Below, piece after piece: positions 1 through 9,996 of a DNA stretch of 64,000 nt (position 1 is the stretch's first letter; the number at the start of each line of letters is the position of its first letter). The stretch lies in NCBI GenBank assembly GCA_920105625.2, contig OV050030.1:89189652-89253651 (forward strand), written 5' to 3'. This DNA comes from Clusia tigrina (taxonomy: Eukaryota > Arthropoda > Insecta > Diptera > Clusiidae). The notes under the pieces are model-generated. The model worked only from the letters and a program-made list of their open reading frames with translations. It made no database searches and was not told the DNA's origin. The position numbers and the translations under genes are program-made.

Positions 1-120
1 AGCATCTGATCTACTTCAGCATACAATAATTCCTGTATCGCCGGAGATACTGGGTAGTAACGGTCCTTTACTGCTTCCGCTCCCTGTATCAACTGTATGC
101 TGTGTCTTTCTGCCGTTGTT
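1..120 (-). pseudogene. gypsy pol: spacer before reverse transcriptase, truncated by window edge
   Basis: On the minus strand this stretch reads like the acidic/aromatic leader that precedes the reverse transcriptase in Ty3/gypsy pol (…YYPVSPAIQELLYAEVDQM). It follows the pol spacer NMYDLSETQLEQ, which is cut by the RTE-like insertion at 184-883. The reverse transcriptase core is beyond position 1. Confidence 0.65.
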
Positions 121-183
121 CTACCTAGCCCGTACTCTTCAGATGCCCTAAACTCCTTCTTTACTCTACATAATTGCTCCAGC

Positions 184-848
184 AATACTTGGTGTCAACA
201 CACAAAGAGTCTCAGCGTCTTGGACACCACGTCACTGTTGGCGACTACAACTTTGAAGTTGTGGAGGATTTCGTTTATCTGCGAACCAGCATCAACACCA
301 CGAACGATGTCAGCAAGGAGATCAATCGAATAATCACTCTTGCCAACAGGTGTTACTTTGGGCTCAGTACGCAATTGAGAAGCAGAGCCCTCTCTCGACG
401 AACAAAAATTACGCTCTACAAAGCCCTCATCCTTCCCGTCCTGCTTTATGGTGCCGAAACCTGGACGATGACAAACAACGATGAGCGAGCTTTGGGGGCG
501 TTCGAGAGAAAAATTCTTCGAAGGATCTATGGTCCTATATGCATCTACGGAGAGTATCGAATCAGATGGAACAACGAGCTGTATGAGCTGTACGCCGACA
601 TTGATATAGTTCAGCGCATTAAAACACAGCGGCTGCGCTGGCTGGGACATGTTGTGCGAATGGATGAAAGTGCTCCGGCGAAAAAAGTATTTGAATCGAT
701 GCCGCCGGGTGGCCTACGCAGGAGGGGGAGACCACCACTACGTTGGAAGGACCAAGTTCAAGAGGACCTGGCTGCACTTGGTGTTTCCAATTGGCGCTAG
801 CGTGCGCGAAGCAGAGACGACTGGCGAAGGCTGATAATGCGGCAATGA
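184..848 (+). pseudogene. non-LTR reverse transcriptase, C-terminal domain
   Basis: The frame contains the post-RT region common to many non-LTR elements: F.YL..SINT near the start, TLYKALILPVLLYGAETW, an ERKILRRIYGP stretch, LRWLGHVVRMD, then a basic RRRGRPPLRWKDQV tail. The catalytic palm (YADD) is absent because the element is 5'-truncated. A TAG at 798-800 stops the frame. The same frame continues with a plausible 15-codon tail to a TGA at 846-848, so the TAG looks like a later nonsense change. Confidence 0.8.
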
Positions 849-883
849 TCAGAAATGGTTGTACGCCAATTATGATGATGATG
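184..883 (+). mobile_element. 5'-truncated RTE-like non-LTR retrotransposon inserted in the gypsy element
   Basis: The insertion is bounded by a perfect 12-bp target-site duplication, AATTGCTCCAGC, at 172-183 and 884-895. The 3' end is a short (ATG)n/(TGA)n tail at 872-883, as in RTE-type elements with minimal 3' UTRs. Only the C-terminal part of the reverse transcriptase protein is present, so reverse transcription stopped early. The second half (414-883) is repeated at 1425-1894 by the tandem duplication. The exact clade is an inference from tail and C-terminal similarity. Confidence 0.8.
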
Positions 884-2435
884 AATTGCTCCAGCTGGGT
901 CTCTGACAAATCATACATGTTTGCAGCGTTGTTCTTTCCACCGTTATCCTTGGTATCAGACATCCACTCCAACTACCCCCGGTGCTATGCTAAATACGTG
1001 TCAAAAGTAGACTCCCAAATAAACTTCCTGGTGTAGAGTAAGACACAAAAAAATGTTATCTCTTTACACTCCCCGTTAAAATGCACTGGCACGGTTACTC
1101 GCCCCACCACAGGCTGTTTATGTTCACTAGCTGTATTTACCATGGTCACATACCTCCGCACCTTCAGCCCTAAGTCGCTCACCAGTTTCTTACAATTTCT
1201 TCCTAGTACTGACAGATGCCCCAGTGTCGAGCAGACCTCTGATACTTTTCCCCTTAATTGTTATTTCCGCAAACGGCCTCTTCTCCTCCCTATCACTTCT
1301 CTCCACCGTTTCTTCTACCCTCTTATTTTCCATTCTTCTCCTCCGGTATCGCTCCCGGGCTTTCCTTACTCGATTTGAGACAATTAGGCTCCCCACTCCA
1401 TTCACCAGTGCGGTACTCTGCAGCCTCTACAAAGCCCTCATCCTTCCCGTCCTGCTTTATGGTGCCGAAACCTGGACGATGACAAACAACGATGAGCGAG
1501 CTTTGGGGGCGTTCGAGAGAAAAATTCTTCGAAGGATCTATGGTCCTATATGCATCTACGGAGAGTATCGAATCAGATGGAACAACGAGCTGTATGAGCT
1601 GTACGCCGACATTGATATAGTTCAGCGCATTAAAACACAGCGGCTGCGCTGGCTGGGACATGTTGTGCGAATGGATGAAAGTGCTCCGGCGAAAAAAGTA
1701 TTTGAATCGATGCCGCCGGGTGGCCTACGCAGGAGGGGGAGACCACCACTACGTTGGAAGGACCAAGTTCAAGAGGACCTGGCTGCACTTGGTGTTTCCA
1801 ATTGGCGCTAGCGTGCGCGAAGCAGAGACGACTGGCGAAGGCTGATAATGCGGCAATGATCAGAAATGGTTGTACGCCAATTATGATGATGATGAATTGC
1901 TCCAGCTGGGTCTCTGACAAATCATACATGTTTGCAGCGTTGTTCTTTCCACCGTTATCCTTGGTATCAGACATCCACTCCAACTACCCCCGGTGCTATG
2001 CTAAATACGTGTCAAAAGTAGACTCCCAAATAAACTTCCTGGTGTAGAGTAAGACACAAAAAAATGTTATCTCTTTACACTCCCCGTTAAAATGCACTGG
2101 CACGGTTACTCGCCCCACCACAGGCTGTGTATGTTCACTAGCTGTATTTACCATGGTCACATACCTCCGCACCTTCAGCCCTAAGTCGCTCACCAGTTTC
2201 TTACAATTTCTTCCTAGTACTGACAGATGCCCCAGTGTCGAGCAGACCTCTGATACTTTTCCCCTTAATTGTTATTTCCGCAAACGGCCTCTTCTCCTCC
2301 CTATCACTTCTCTCCACCGTTTCTTCTACCCTCTTATTTTCCATTCTTCTCCTCCGGTATCGCTCCCGGGCTTTCCTTACTCGATTTGAGACAATTAGGC
2401 TCCCCACTCCATTCACCAGTGCGGTACTCTGCAGC
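414..2435. repeat. 1011-bp tandem duplication (414-1424 and 1425-2435)
   Basis: The two units are offset by exactly 1011 bp, and I found one base difference between them, near 1118 versus 2129. The junction at 1424-1426 shares only CT with both parents, so it is a near-blunt join. Each unit contains the 3' half of the RTE-like insertion, its downstream target-site copy and part of the gypsy protease region. Such high identity means a recent event or an assembly artefact. Confidence 0.9.
1425..1894 (+). pseudogene. second copy of the RTE-like C-terminus, from the tandem duplication
   Basis: Identical protein to the 414-883 segment, beginning at LYKALILPVLLYG. Its apparent N-terminal extension (1224-1424) is antisense to the gypsy protease and is not part of the element. 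It exists because the 1011-bp duplication began inside the RTE-like insertion, so it has no 5' target-site copy. Confidence 0.85.
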
Positions 2436-2557
2436 CTGTAATCTCCGTCCTTTCGCTCTAAGCCCTCCTCACTCGAAATGGGTTCTCCGCAGGGACTTGT
2501 TCGGAACGCGGCGGTCCCCCTTGTGCCACGTTGCTCCCGGGGTTTCCCTTCCTGCAA
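1996..2557 (-). pseudogene. gypsy gag end and aspartic protease (duplicated copy 2)
   Basis: The frame 2557-2201 is basic and arginine-rich and ends in a retropepsin start with the catalytic motif GLLDTGASVS. The frame is then lost (RKKL, stop) and resumes in 2193-1996 with LGLKVRRYVTMVNTASEH and a beta-strand pattern typical of the rest of the protease. The same sequence recurs in copy 1 (1405-985) with one visible difference: K in copy 1 and T in copy 2 after ASEH. A frameshift right after the active-site motif makes both copies non-functional. Confidence 0.7.
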
Positions 2558-3974
2558 TTAGGACACTCTGGAGTCACCACATTCTCCCTTCCACGCCTAT
2601 AGCAAAATATTTTCCTTTGCCTCGAATTACATTCTCTAAATGTATGCCCGAGCTATTTACAATTCCAGCATACCACTTGACTCCTACTTGCCGGTTCCTT
2701 CGCTTGACTCTCGCCTAACGCCCGTCTTCCTATTACCACTTCCTGACGATTTTCCCCTACCTCTTCAATTACCGTGTTGCTCACCTCACTTACTACTCGA
2801 CCCGAACCATATTTAAAGTGTGGCTGCACCATTCTGGCTTCCCTCCTTTGAAAGGATCTCTCCGCCTCTTGGCATTCATACCTTAGCTGTTCCACGCTAT
2901 AGCAAGCGATGGGATACACTATCTTCCCTAAGGTTTCTCTTTATTCTTTTGATTAGGTCAAATTCCGACACAGGGTAAGTCATTCGTGCTTGGAGCTTCA
3001 GCACTTCAAAAAAGAAAGAGTCCGAGCTCTCGCCTTGCAGTTGCCTTCTTTCCGACAATTCCCTCAATAACTCAAATTCACTCTGGTTTGAGCGAAACTG
3101 CCTTAGCATAGCGTTCCGAATCGCTGGCCATGCCCTTACGACAGCTGTCCGTACGCATAGCCAGTACCACTCTGTTGCTGCCCCAGGTAACAGTACATGA
3201 AATTCCTTTATTACTGCTGGCCAATGAACCTCACACTGCGCCTGCAAGTGCTCCAACCGGAATATAAATTCTTCTACGGGCAGATTCTCGCCTTTTCCAT
3301 CGAAGAATAAACCCAATTTCTCTAGTCTCACTACCATGTGACTCTCTTCTCTCGGAAACTCTCTTCCGTTCCTTCGCCCTATGTTATTTCTACTCGCTTG
3401 CACCCTAGTTAGAATCTCCGGACCACCTTCTTCCGACTCCATCCGGATTGGTCGCTCGCGGCCACTGATTGGTGCAATCTGGCTCCGCCATCTGACAATT
3501 TCGTGACTTTCTTCTGTTCTACTTAGGGGTTCACAACCGGTCTCCGATCCCGCGGGCATTACCCCCCCACTCCAATAACTGTTGCCTAGGCCGCACTGCG
3601 TCATTAACTAGTTTCATCAACTCTATGTGATTAGGCCTTACTGTTTCTTTTATTTTCTCCGCTTCTACACTTAATGCTGCTCGATAGCTATGATGGCTTT
3701 CGAGCAACATCAAATTAATTGCAGATCGGTATTCACTTGGGAGTTCGGATGGCCTCTTTTCCCGTTCTGGCCTGGTTTCGTACGCTGCAGTGGCTAACCA
3801 GGTATCCTCACTGCCTCTATCCTTCAGCAACTTCCCCGTGCCGCTCCATCCTAGTTGCCCCCCAGTCGCCTTATCTTCTTCACTTCCCCCTTGGGGCGAG
3901 TGTTCCACCGGCATTGTTTCCCTTCTGTTTTTCCTAGGTCCACTTCGCAAGTGCATCTGACCCGAATAACCCAA
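2558..3974 (-). pseudogene. gypsy gag, frameshifted
   Basis: Three overlapping minus-strand frames (3974-3531, 3604-2897, 2919-2653) together read as a retrotransposon gag. The middle one has the capsid-like core: FDGKGENLPVEEFIFRLEHL near 3300, then LLPGAATEWYW, followed by an RxxQGESSxxF stretch. Two frame changes separate the parts. Near 2650 the CCHC zinc knuckle CWNC-x4-H-x4-C is interrupted by an in-frame TAG at 2653-2655, and a second knuckle-like CY..CPNC follows. The protein would package element RNA into cytoplasmic particles. As written it cannot be made in one piece. Confidence 0.75.
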
Positions 3975-4058
3975 ATACCCAAACTGACAACAAAAAAAAA
4001 GAATTCAATTAACTTCTAACAACAAAACAAAAATAACACAATAATTCCTCCTTTAACT

Positions 4059-7000
4059 GTTGTAAATATGTACATATACTAACTTACTCATAACTCCAGA
4101 ATTGTACTTTATCATCCCTGCTTTACAAATGTCAAGCAATTGTCAATTATTCTCTCTCTTTGTTTTTATGCGAGAATAAAACCTTCACTTCTTCTTTGGC
4201 ACACTATAAGTAACAACGTGTTTTATTTTAATAGGTCCAGGACATAATTTTAATTAAATTTTAATAGTTTTTTTTGCATTAGTGGATTTGTTGCGCGCTA
4301 GTCGTATTAATAACGTTTGTCGTATTAATTGTGTTTGTCGCGGTCATTAAATTCGTTTTTCTTGCATACATACATAGAGAACCACAAACAATGGCTGATG
4401 CAACGAAATCGCACTTTGGGATTGAGAAGCTGAAAGGTGGTGAAAATTTCCACAATTGGGCATTTGCAATGGAAAATTTCTTGGAGTTAAAGAAATTAGG
4501 TGATTGCATTCTGCCATCTTCTGACGATCCACGCGTTTGCAAAGAGAAGTTGCCGGACAAATTAAGCACAGCAAAAAACATGTTAGCGCTGAGTGTGGAG
4601 CCGGGGTTGTTTGTTCACATAAGAACATGTAAAACGGCATTTGAAATTTGGACTAAACTTCAAAATATTTATGAAGATCGCGGGTTGATGAGAAAAATTG
4701 GGTTGCTGCGCACTTTAATTTCAATTCGTCTTGAAGAAATTGAAAGTATGCAAACATACATCGATCAAATTATGACAACGGCTAGTAAACTAAATTGCAT
4801 CGGTTTTAATATTGATGATGATTGGTTGGCAGCCATTATGCTTGCAGGATTAACGGAAGAATACAAGCCGTTAATTCTGAGCTTCGAAGCAAGTGAAAAA
4901 ATTAATGCTGATGACATAAAGATGAAACTGTTAGACACACAGTACTCTTGTGACAACAAAAACAATAGTGCGTTTCTTGGGAAGCGTGGGAATAAGCAAA
5001 ACACAAGAAAACCAAATAACCGTCGTTCTATCAAAAGTTTTGCTCATGCGGGGGCCGGGGTCATATGAGTGCAGAATGCAAGAAAAAGGAGCATAAAGAA
5101 CTTAGCAAAACGCAAGGCAACAATAACAAGTCCGAATTTGCTAGCAGAGCATTTACAGTGAGAGCGGCAACAAATACACACACAGACGAATGGTATATAG
5201 ACAGTGGCGCGTCGAGTCATATGACGCCAAATGAAAAATTGCTCTTTGCTCGCAGTGCTTCAAGTGTTAAAGAGATTTTGACGGCAAATGATGCAAAAAT
5301 GAAAGTGACTTGTGAAGGCAGATCAAAATTGTTGTTGGGCGATGACAAAGTAGATGTCTCAAACGTATTGCATTACCTGAATTGTCGGCGAATCATTATT
5401 ATCAGTTTTCAAAACAGTACAAAAAGGCAATACGCTGGTTTTTAATAAAAGTGGGTGCTCAATCTATGATCAAAATTTGATTGAAGTGGTACACTGTAAA
5501 CCAGAAAATGGAATTTACAAGCTGAACACATCTGGTGGTGCGTGTATGTTATCCCGAAAAGAAGAAAGCGACACAATTATATGGCATCGAAGATTTGGTC
5601 ATCTGAATTATGGCAGCTTATGCAGGATGCGTGATGGAATTGTGACTGGGATGAATTTTTCAAATCAGAAAATTGGATTGCAGAACTGTGAGGTATGTGC
5701 TGAAGGAAAGCAATCTCGGGAGACATTTAAAATAAGCCAGAGTTACACAAAGGAGTTGCTGGAACTTATACATTCCGATTTAGTTGGACCGATGGAGACG
5801 AAATCGATTGGGGGCGCAAAATATCTGTTGACATTTATTGATGATTACTCAAAAAAGGTGTTTGTCTACTTTTTAAAAGAAAAATCTTCCGTCTTGGATA
5901 TTGTTATGGAATTTCAAGCCTTTGTTGAAAAGCAAACAGGCAAGTCAATTAAAATCTTTCGCACTGACAATGGCAGTGAGTATTGCTCGCGCCAATTTGA
6001 TAGATTTTGTCGTGCCAAGGGCATTCAACACCAACTAACGAATGTGTACACCCCGGAACAAAATTGCACAGCAGAACGCATGAATCGCACTATTATTGAA
6101 CGCGCAAAATGCATGTTATTTGATGCTGGGATTAGTGATGAATATTGGGCGGAAGCGGTGAACATGGCGTCATATTTAATAAATCGATCAGCTTGCTCAG
6201 CATTAAAACATAAGACACCGGAGGAGGCATGGACTGGCACAAAAGTTGATGTTGGACATCTTAGAGTTTTTGGATCCCCAATTATGGTTCACATTCCGAA
6301 ACAACGTCGCAAGAAGCTGGACCGAAAAGCGAAGAAGATGATTTTCGTCGGATATGATGCAAATAAAAAAGGCATTCGTTGCATCGATCACAGTACTAAA
6401 AAGTTAGTAGTAAGCCGTGACGTCATTTTTCACGAGAAAACGGAGCCAGCAGTAATCAATGTTGATTTTGAAGAAGAAATACCAGATCAAGTGAGGGCAA
6501 TTGACCAACAGAGCGAAATAGAGCCTATGAAACCATCGCCAGTAACAACATTCCAGCATCAGCAGAGCAACAGTGAAGAGGAGTTGTGTGAAGAGTCTGA
6601 TGTCAATGATCCAACATATGTTCCTGATGAGTCAGTAATGGTTGAACAACATGGACTTCATCGACGAACAGCCAGAATACCAAAACCGGTTCTACGTGAT
6701 GAGTATGTGAGCTATCTAACTTATAAAGCTAACGATTTAGATCCTATTACAGTTGAAGAAGCCATGAGTAAAGCTGATGCTGTAAAATGGAAAGATGCAA
6801 TGGAATGCGAAATGAATTCGTTGAAGGAGAATAATACATGGGATCTAATGGAATTGCCAAAGGGACGAAAAGTTATCAAGTCAAAATGGGTTTTTACCAC
6901 AAAACGTGACATGGACAACAATATAATAAAACACAAAGCTCGGTTAGTCGCAAAGGCCTGTAGCGAAGCCTATGGAATGGACTACAAAGAAACATTTTCA

Positions 7001-7790
7001 CCAGTTGTACGGTACTCAACTATTCGTTTCTTGATTGCATTGGCTGTGAAAAATAAACTTAAAATTGACCAGATGGACGCGGTGACAGCATTTCTGCAAG
7101 GAGAACTCGAAGAAGAAATATATATTGCTCAACAAGAAGCATTCCACGATGGCTCTAATTTAGTGTGCAAATTGAATCGAGCAATGTATGGGCTAAAACA
7201 AGCTGGAAGACAGTGGAACTTGAAGCTAGAAGCAGTGCTGAAGTCATTTGGGTTGGCAAAGTCGCAACTAGATCCATGTGTGTATTTTAATGAGAATAGT
7301 TCACTTATATTGGCTATCTACATAGATGACATACTTCTGTTTTGGAAGGATCCGAAGGTGTTAAAACAAATCAAAGAGGCACTCAGTGGATCATTCAAAA
7401 TGAAAGATATGGGGCCGATAAAAAGTTGCATTGGTATTCGAATCACACAAAATGCTGATGGTGTCGAACTAGACCAGAGTAAATATATTAAAGATATTTT
7501 ATTGCGTTTCAATATGGAAGATTGTAAACCAATTTCAACTCCGAGTGACTATAACCAAAAACTTTCGATTAGCATGATGTCAGAAAGCGTCGAAGAGAGT
7601 GAGCTGGCAAAGATTCCTTATCAAGAAGCGGTGGGCAGTTTGCTATATCTCGCACAATGCACGCGGCCAGATATTGCTTTTGCAGTTAACGATGTAAGCA
7701 GATTCAATACAAATTACAATATCGCTCATTGGAAGGCTGTTAAGCGAATCATGCGTTATCTCAATCATGCGTTACGTCAAGTCAGCGGCA
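4059..7790 (+). mobile_element. Ty1/copia-type LTR retrotransposon, 3' end missing
   Basis: Domain order gag - protease - integrase - reverse transcriptase identifies the copia superfamily. An AT-rich leader with AATAAA near 4176 lies between about 4059 and 4390 and may hold the 5' LTR, but with no 3' copy its limits are unproven. The reverse transcriptase runs to a VKRIMRYLN motif near 7770 and then degenerates. RNase H, polypurine tract and 3' LTR are absent. The R-family repeat begins shortly after. Confidence 0.85.
4391..5445 (+). pseudogene. copia-like gag and protease, frameshifted
   Basis: The natural start is the ATG at 4391 (MADATKSHFGIEKLKG), with typical copia gag signatures: GENFHNWAFAMENFL, then FEIWTKLQNIYEDRG and an LLRTLISIRLEE stretch. 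Near 5040 the CCHC zinc knuckle is damaged. The first Cys position reads Ser, and an extra dinucleotide shifts the frame, so gag ends at 5068. The knuckle finishes (GHMSAEC) in the frame starting at 5065. That frame carries the protease with EWYIDSGASSHMT, whose catalytic Asp is in DSG. It loses frame again near 5390-5445. Confidence 0.85.
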
Positions 7791-7882
7791 AGAGAGGAGC
7801 ACATTCACTACATAAAAAAAAGCTACTCAACACTACACATCACTACGTATACGGAAAATTTCAATTATTTTCTATTTTTTAA
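5477..7882 (+). pseudogene. copia-like pol: integrase and reverse transcriptase
   Basis: This is an 801-codon frame whose reading continues upstream to about 5420 without a start codon. The order is a GAG-pre-integrase HHCC zinc domain (HRRFGHLNYG … CEVCAEGK), then an integrase core with HSDLVGPM, RTDNGSEY and an E in AERMNRTI. After a variable linker comes a reverse transcriptase (KSKWVFTTK … ARLVAKA … DQMDAVTAFLQGEL … MYGLKQAGRQW) with catalytic YIDD in AIYIDDILLF. The last ~35 residues after RIMRYLN are unrelated sequence. Integrase and RT active residues look intact, but the frame is separated from protease by a shift and RNase H is lost. Confidence 0.88.
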
Positions 7883-7904
7883 CTTGAGCACCATTTATGT
7901 TACT

Positions 7905-8640
7905 CACACTCCTAGTATGATGCAGTGTGGTGGCCGCGGCTAGCTCGAAGCAACGGTCGTGGTTCTCAACCCGCCACACTGCATCGGGTGGGGCAACATA
8001 AAAAAAAAGGAAAAAAAACAATAAAAAATCAATTTAAGCGCTCACTCACCAACTTTTCCGGTCTGCCACAGCCGGGCATCCTCCTCCTCGGCAACAAAAG
8101 AGCCCGCCCCATCTCCTCTTACTTAACCTAACATTCTACTTATAAATTTAAACATGCTACTAACTTAAAATTTAAACTACTATATACTTAGCTTTATCTT
8201 ACCCTTATTTCTAAGGGCGGGCGGCAGCTTCCTTACTCCTCCCGTATCAAAACTTAACTCGGATTCTCGAAATTGTAGACGCTTTCAGTAACTATCAAAG
8301 TGCAAAGCAGTTGCAAGTGGAAAATTTGGTTTAAATTGATCATTGTTGATTTATAAAACTGCTCCCATTCAAATATTTAACGTTTATTTTCTAAAATAGG
8401 GGATTCAATAATTTTCTTTAATCTTTCAGACTTTAAATGTAGCAGAACAAATAACAGGAACAACCGACGAGACAAGAGAATATCCACACAAAATCAGACC
8501 TGCACCAACGAACATCTGCACTCGACTACCTTGACCTCTCCCGAAAAAGGTTGTCCTTTTCCTCTTTTCTTATCTCCGCATCCTCTTTCCTTTCCGGCTT
8601 CATCCACTATTCCAACTTGACCATTTCAGATACTTTAACG
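7905..8640 (+). repeat. dispersed repeat family R, copy 1 (partial)
   Basis: Shares blocks with 59504-60000 (same strand) and with the reverse complement of 26820-27240. The blocks are the 67-bp hairpin, the CTCACCA…TTTTCCGG block, GAGCCCGCCCCAT, GGGCGGGCGGCAGC, and CAAATAACAGGAACAACCGACGAGAC followed by ATCAGACCTGCACCAACGAA. A segment of about 8270-8440 is private to this copy. Similarity stops soon after 8522, so this copy lacks the distal ~500 bp of the other two. No known superfamily is evident. Confidence 0.7.
7919..7985. other. conserved 67-bp hairpin of repeat family R
   Basis: Arms 7919-7933 and 7971-7985 can pair over 15 bp (one G-T), with GATGCAGTGTGG against CCACACTGCATC around a 37-nt loop. 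The same 67-bp structure occurs at 59504-59570 with one change in the arms and about eight in the loop. The role is unknown. Confidence 0.7.
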
Positions 8641-9115
8641 TAAGAACTAAGACCAACTAGAAGAAAATCGACCGAAAATTGTCAAAATTATAAGCAATTG
8701 AGTGAATCGGACATTTCTAGCTCGAGATATGAGTTGTCACGTGAAAAAAGGTCTAAAGAATACTAAAATTGCAATATCTCAAAAACTATTCCATGAAAAA
8801 AAATTTTACCTTGATTTTCGAATTCAGCAGATGACATGAAAAAAATTAATTTTGTAAACTAGTGTAATTTATGTTCGCTTATATAATAAAAACTGTTGGC
8901 AAAATCTGCAAAATAATGAAAAATAAGCAAAATTAGAAATTATTAGTATTATTAATTCGGATTATTGTTGATTATTTACAAAAATCTTTTTAAGAAAATG
9001 TGAAATAAACACCATTGCTAGTTTAATCAATTATTAATCCTATACTTGTACAAATTTATAATCTAACAATAACTTTTTTTTTTTAATTTCAATTGTAATC
9101 ATTATTAATCTACAG
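8641..9115. other. non-coding, probably intron upstream of the 9116 exon
   Basis: AT-rich sequence without a credible frame. It ends in a T-rich tract and ACAG at 9112-9115, which makes a good splice acceptor. I see no repeat that I can assign. Confidence 0.4.
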
Positions 9116-9367
9116 ACATTGAAAGAGTGGAATCCTCTTATACTTCTTTGTATCTCTACTGGTTTCACTCTTTTTTCCAATATAATCACTCACATAATTG
9201 TCGGAAGCTTTTCACGTCTCTTTTCCGATCTTATGTTTTCGTCAGCCGTGGACAATAGTTTATGTATCTTTTTCTATGTACTCGAACCAGATATAAAGCA
9301 TGCGATTGGAACTGTGCGCAAAAAGCATTTGCATAAAGCAGTTCTTATATACAGTTTAACCCTATAG
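9116..9367 (+). CDS. terminal exon of an unrecognised membrane protein
   Basis: An open frame begins directly after a polypyrimidine tract and CTACAG acceptor (9110-9115) and runs to TAG at 9365-9367. It encodes about 83 residues (TLKEWNPLILLCISTGFTLF…). Two hydrophobic stretches are visible, roughly residues 7-30 and 41-60. They are followed by a charged tail DIKHAIGTVRKKHLHK, as expected for the last transmembrane segments and cytosolic end of a membrane protein. The family was not recognised. AATAAA at 9415-9420 could end this transcript. Only 80 bp separate its stop from the Mes4 start, so shared or overlapping transcription is possible. A chance ORF cannot be excluded. Confidence 0.4.
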   Translation, partial: TLKEWNPLILLCISTGFTLFSNIITHIIVGSFSRLFSDLMFSSAVDNSLCIFFYVLEPDIKHAIGTVRKKHLHKAVLIYSLTL

Positions 9368-9447
9368 TGTTCTATTCCAACTGATTGTGGTGCCCCTAGA
9401 AGTTTTTTAAACCAAATAAAAACTTTACGGTTTACGGATCAAATACA

Positions 9448-9921
9448 ATGGCAAGTGAGAATTTATTTGAGGCCTTATTATCTGATAACAGTGCATTAGA
9501 ATTGGATAATTATGTTGGTGAAAATGTTGAACCATATCTAAGGAATGTACTACATTTAGGGTCTAACATAGAAGTGGGGAAAAGCCATCCAGAACATTCA
9601 ATTAAATGCAATTCTAAAGTTAATGAAATTTTAGGTGAAAATCGTATAGCTAAAACACAGGATCTGGAATTAAAACTGTTCCGTCTCCCGATATCGCGTA
9701 TACGCAATCTAATGAAACTAGATCCTGACTTAAGTATTGCTTCTGGAGAAGCTTTATTTGCAGTGACGCGTTCAACCGAATTATTTATTGCATCATTAGC
9801 TTGTGAGTCCTATTCCTACACAGCACAAGCACAAAAGAGAACTGTTCAAAAACGTGATGTTGATTCGGCTATTTCCGCAGTGGACAGTCTAATGTTTTTG
9901 CAAGGCGCTGTTAATTACTAA
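9448..9921 (+). CDS. Mes4: DNA polymerase epsilon subunit 4 family histone-fold protein (Mes4-like)
   Basis: A 157-residue uninterrupted protein starting at ATG 9448. The C-terminal half (residues ~78-155) is an NF-YC/POLE4-type histone fold: FRLPISRIRNLMKLDPDL, then SGEALFAVTRSTELFIASLA, then KRTVQKRDVDSAISAVDSL and a final FLQGAVNY. POLE4 proteins pair with POLE3 and bind DNA at the replication fork with polymerase epsilon, and also act in chromatin-remodelling complexes, so the product should be nuclear. The N-terminal ~70 residues are acidic and not conserved in a way I recognise. Length fits the fly family and no intron is needed. This is the one clear host gene in the window. The symbol follows Drosophila and rests on motif recall, not a search. 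Confidence 0.85.
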   Translation: MASENLFEALLSDNSALELDNYVGENVEPYLRNVLHLGSNIEVGKSHPEHSIKCNSKVNEILGENRIAKTQDLELKLFRLPISRIRNLMKLDPDLSIASGEALFAVTRSTELFIASLACESYSYTAQAQKRTVQKRDVDSAISAVDSLMFLQGAVNY

Positions 9922-9990
9922 AGCTAGTTTTTTTGTGTATATTTTTTAATTATATATTTTAAAATCGATTCAATCATTCTTGGAGTTTTT

Positions 9991-9996
9991 AATAAA
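9991..9996 (+). terminator. polyadenylation signal AATAAA of the Mes4-like gene
   Basis: AATAAA lies 70 bp after the stop codon in AT-rich sequence, a normal spacing for a short fly 3' UTR. Confidence 0.6.

Larger units (their letters stand above)
1..3974 (-). mobile_element. Ty3/gypsy-type LTR retrotransposon, cut by the window start
   Basis: Read on the minus strand, this region gives gag (from 3974), two zinc knuckles, an aspartic protease, a pol spacer and the first residues of the reverse transcriptase leader at 1-120. That is Ty3/gypsy order. The element is broken by several frameshifts and stops, by an RTE-like insertion at 184-883 and by a 1011-bp tandem duplication. The rest of pol and the 3' LTR lie outside the window. 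A 5' LTR should lie just above 3974, but I could not delimit one before the copia-like element begins. Confidence 0.85.

Noticed and set aside
1224..1424. N-terminal extension of the second RTE-like ORF (MSSRPLILFPLIVISANGLF…)
   Set aside because: It is the antisense of the gypsy protease region, joined to the RT fragment only by the tandem duplication.
7919..7985. tRNA gene suggested by GGTTCTCAACC within the hairpin loop
   Set aside because: B-box match is poor and the whole block folds as a long hairpin, not a cloverleaf.
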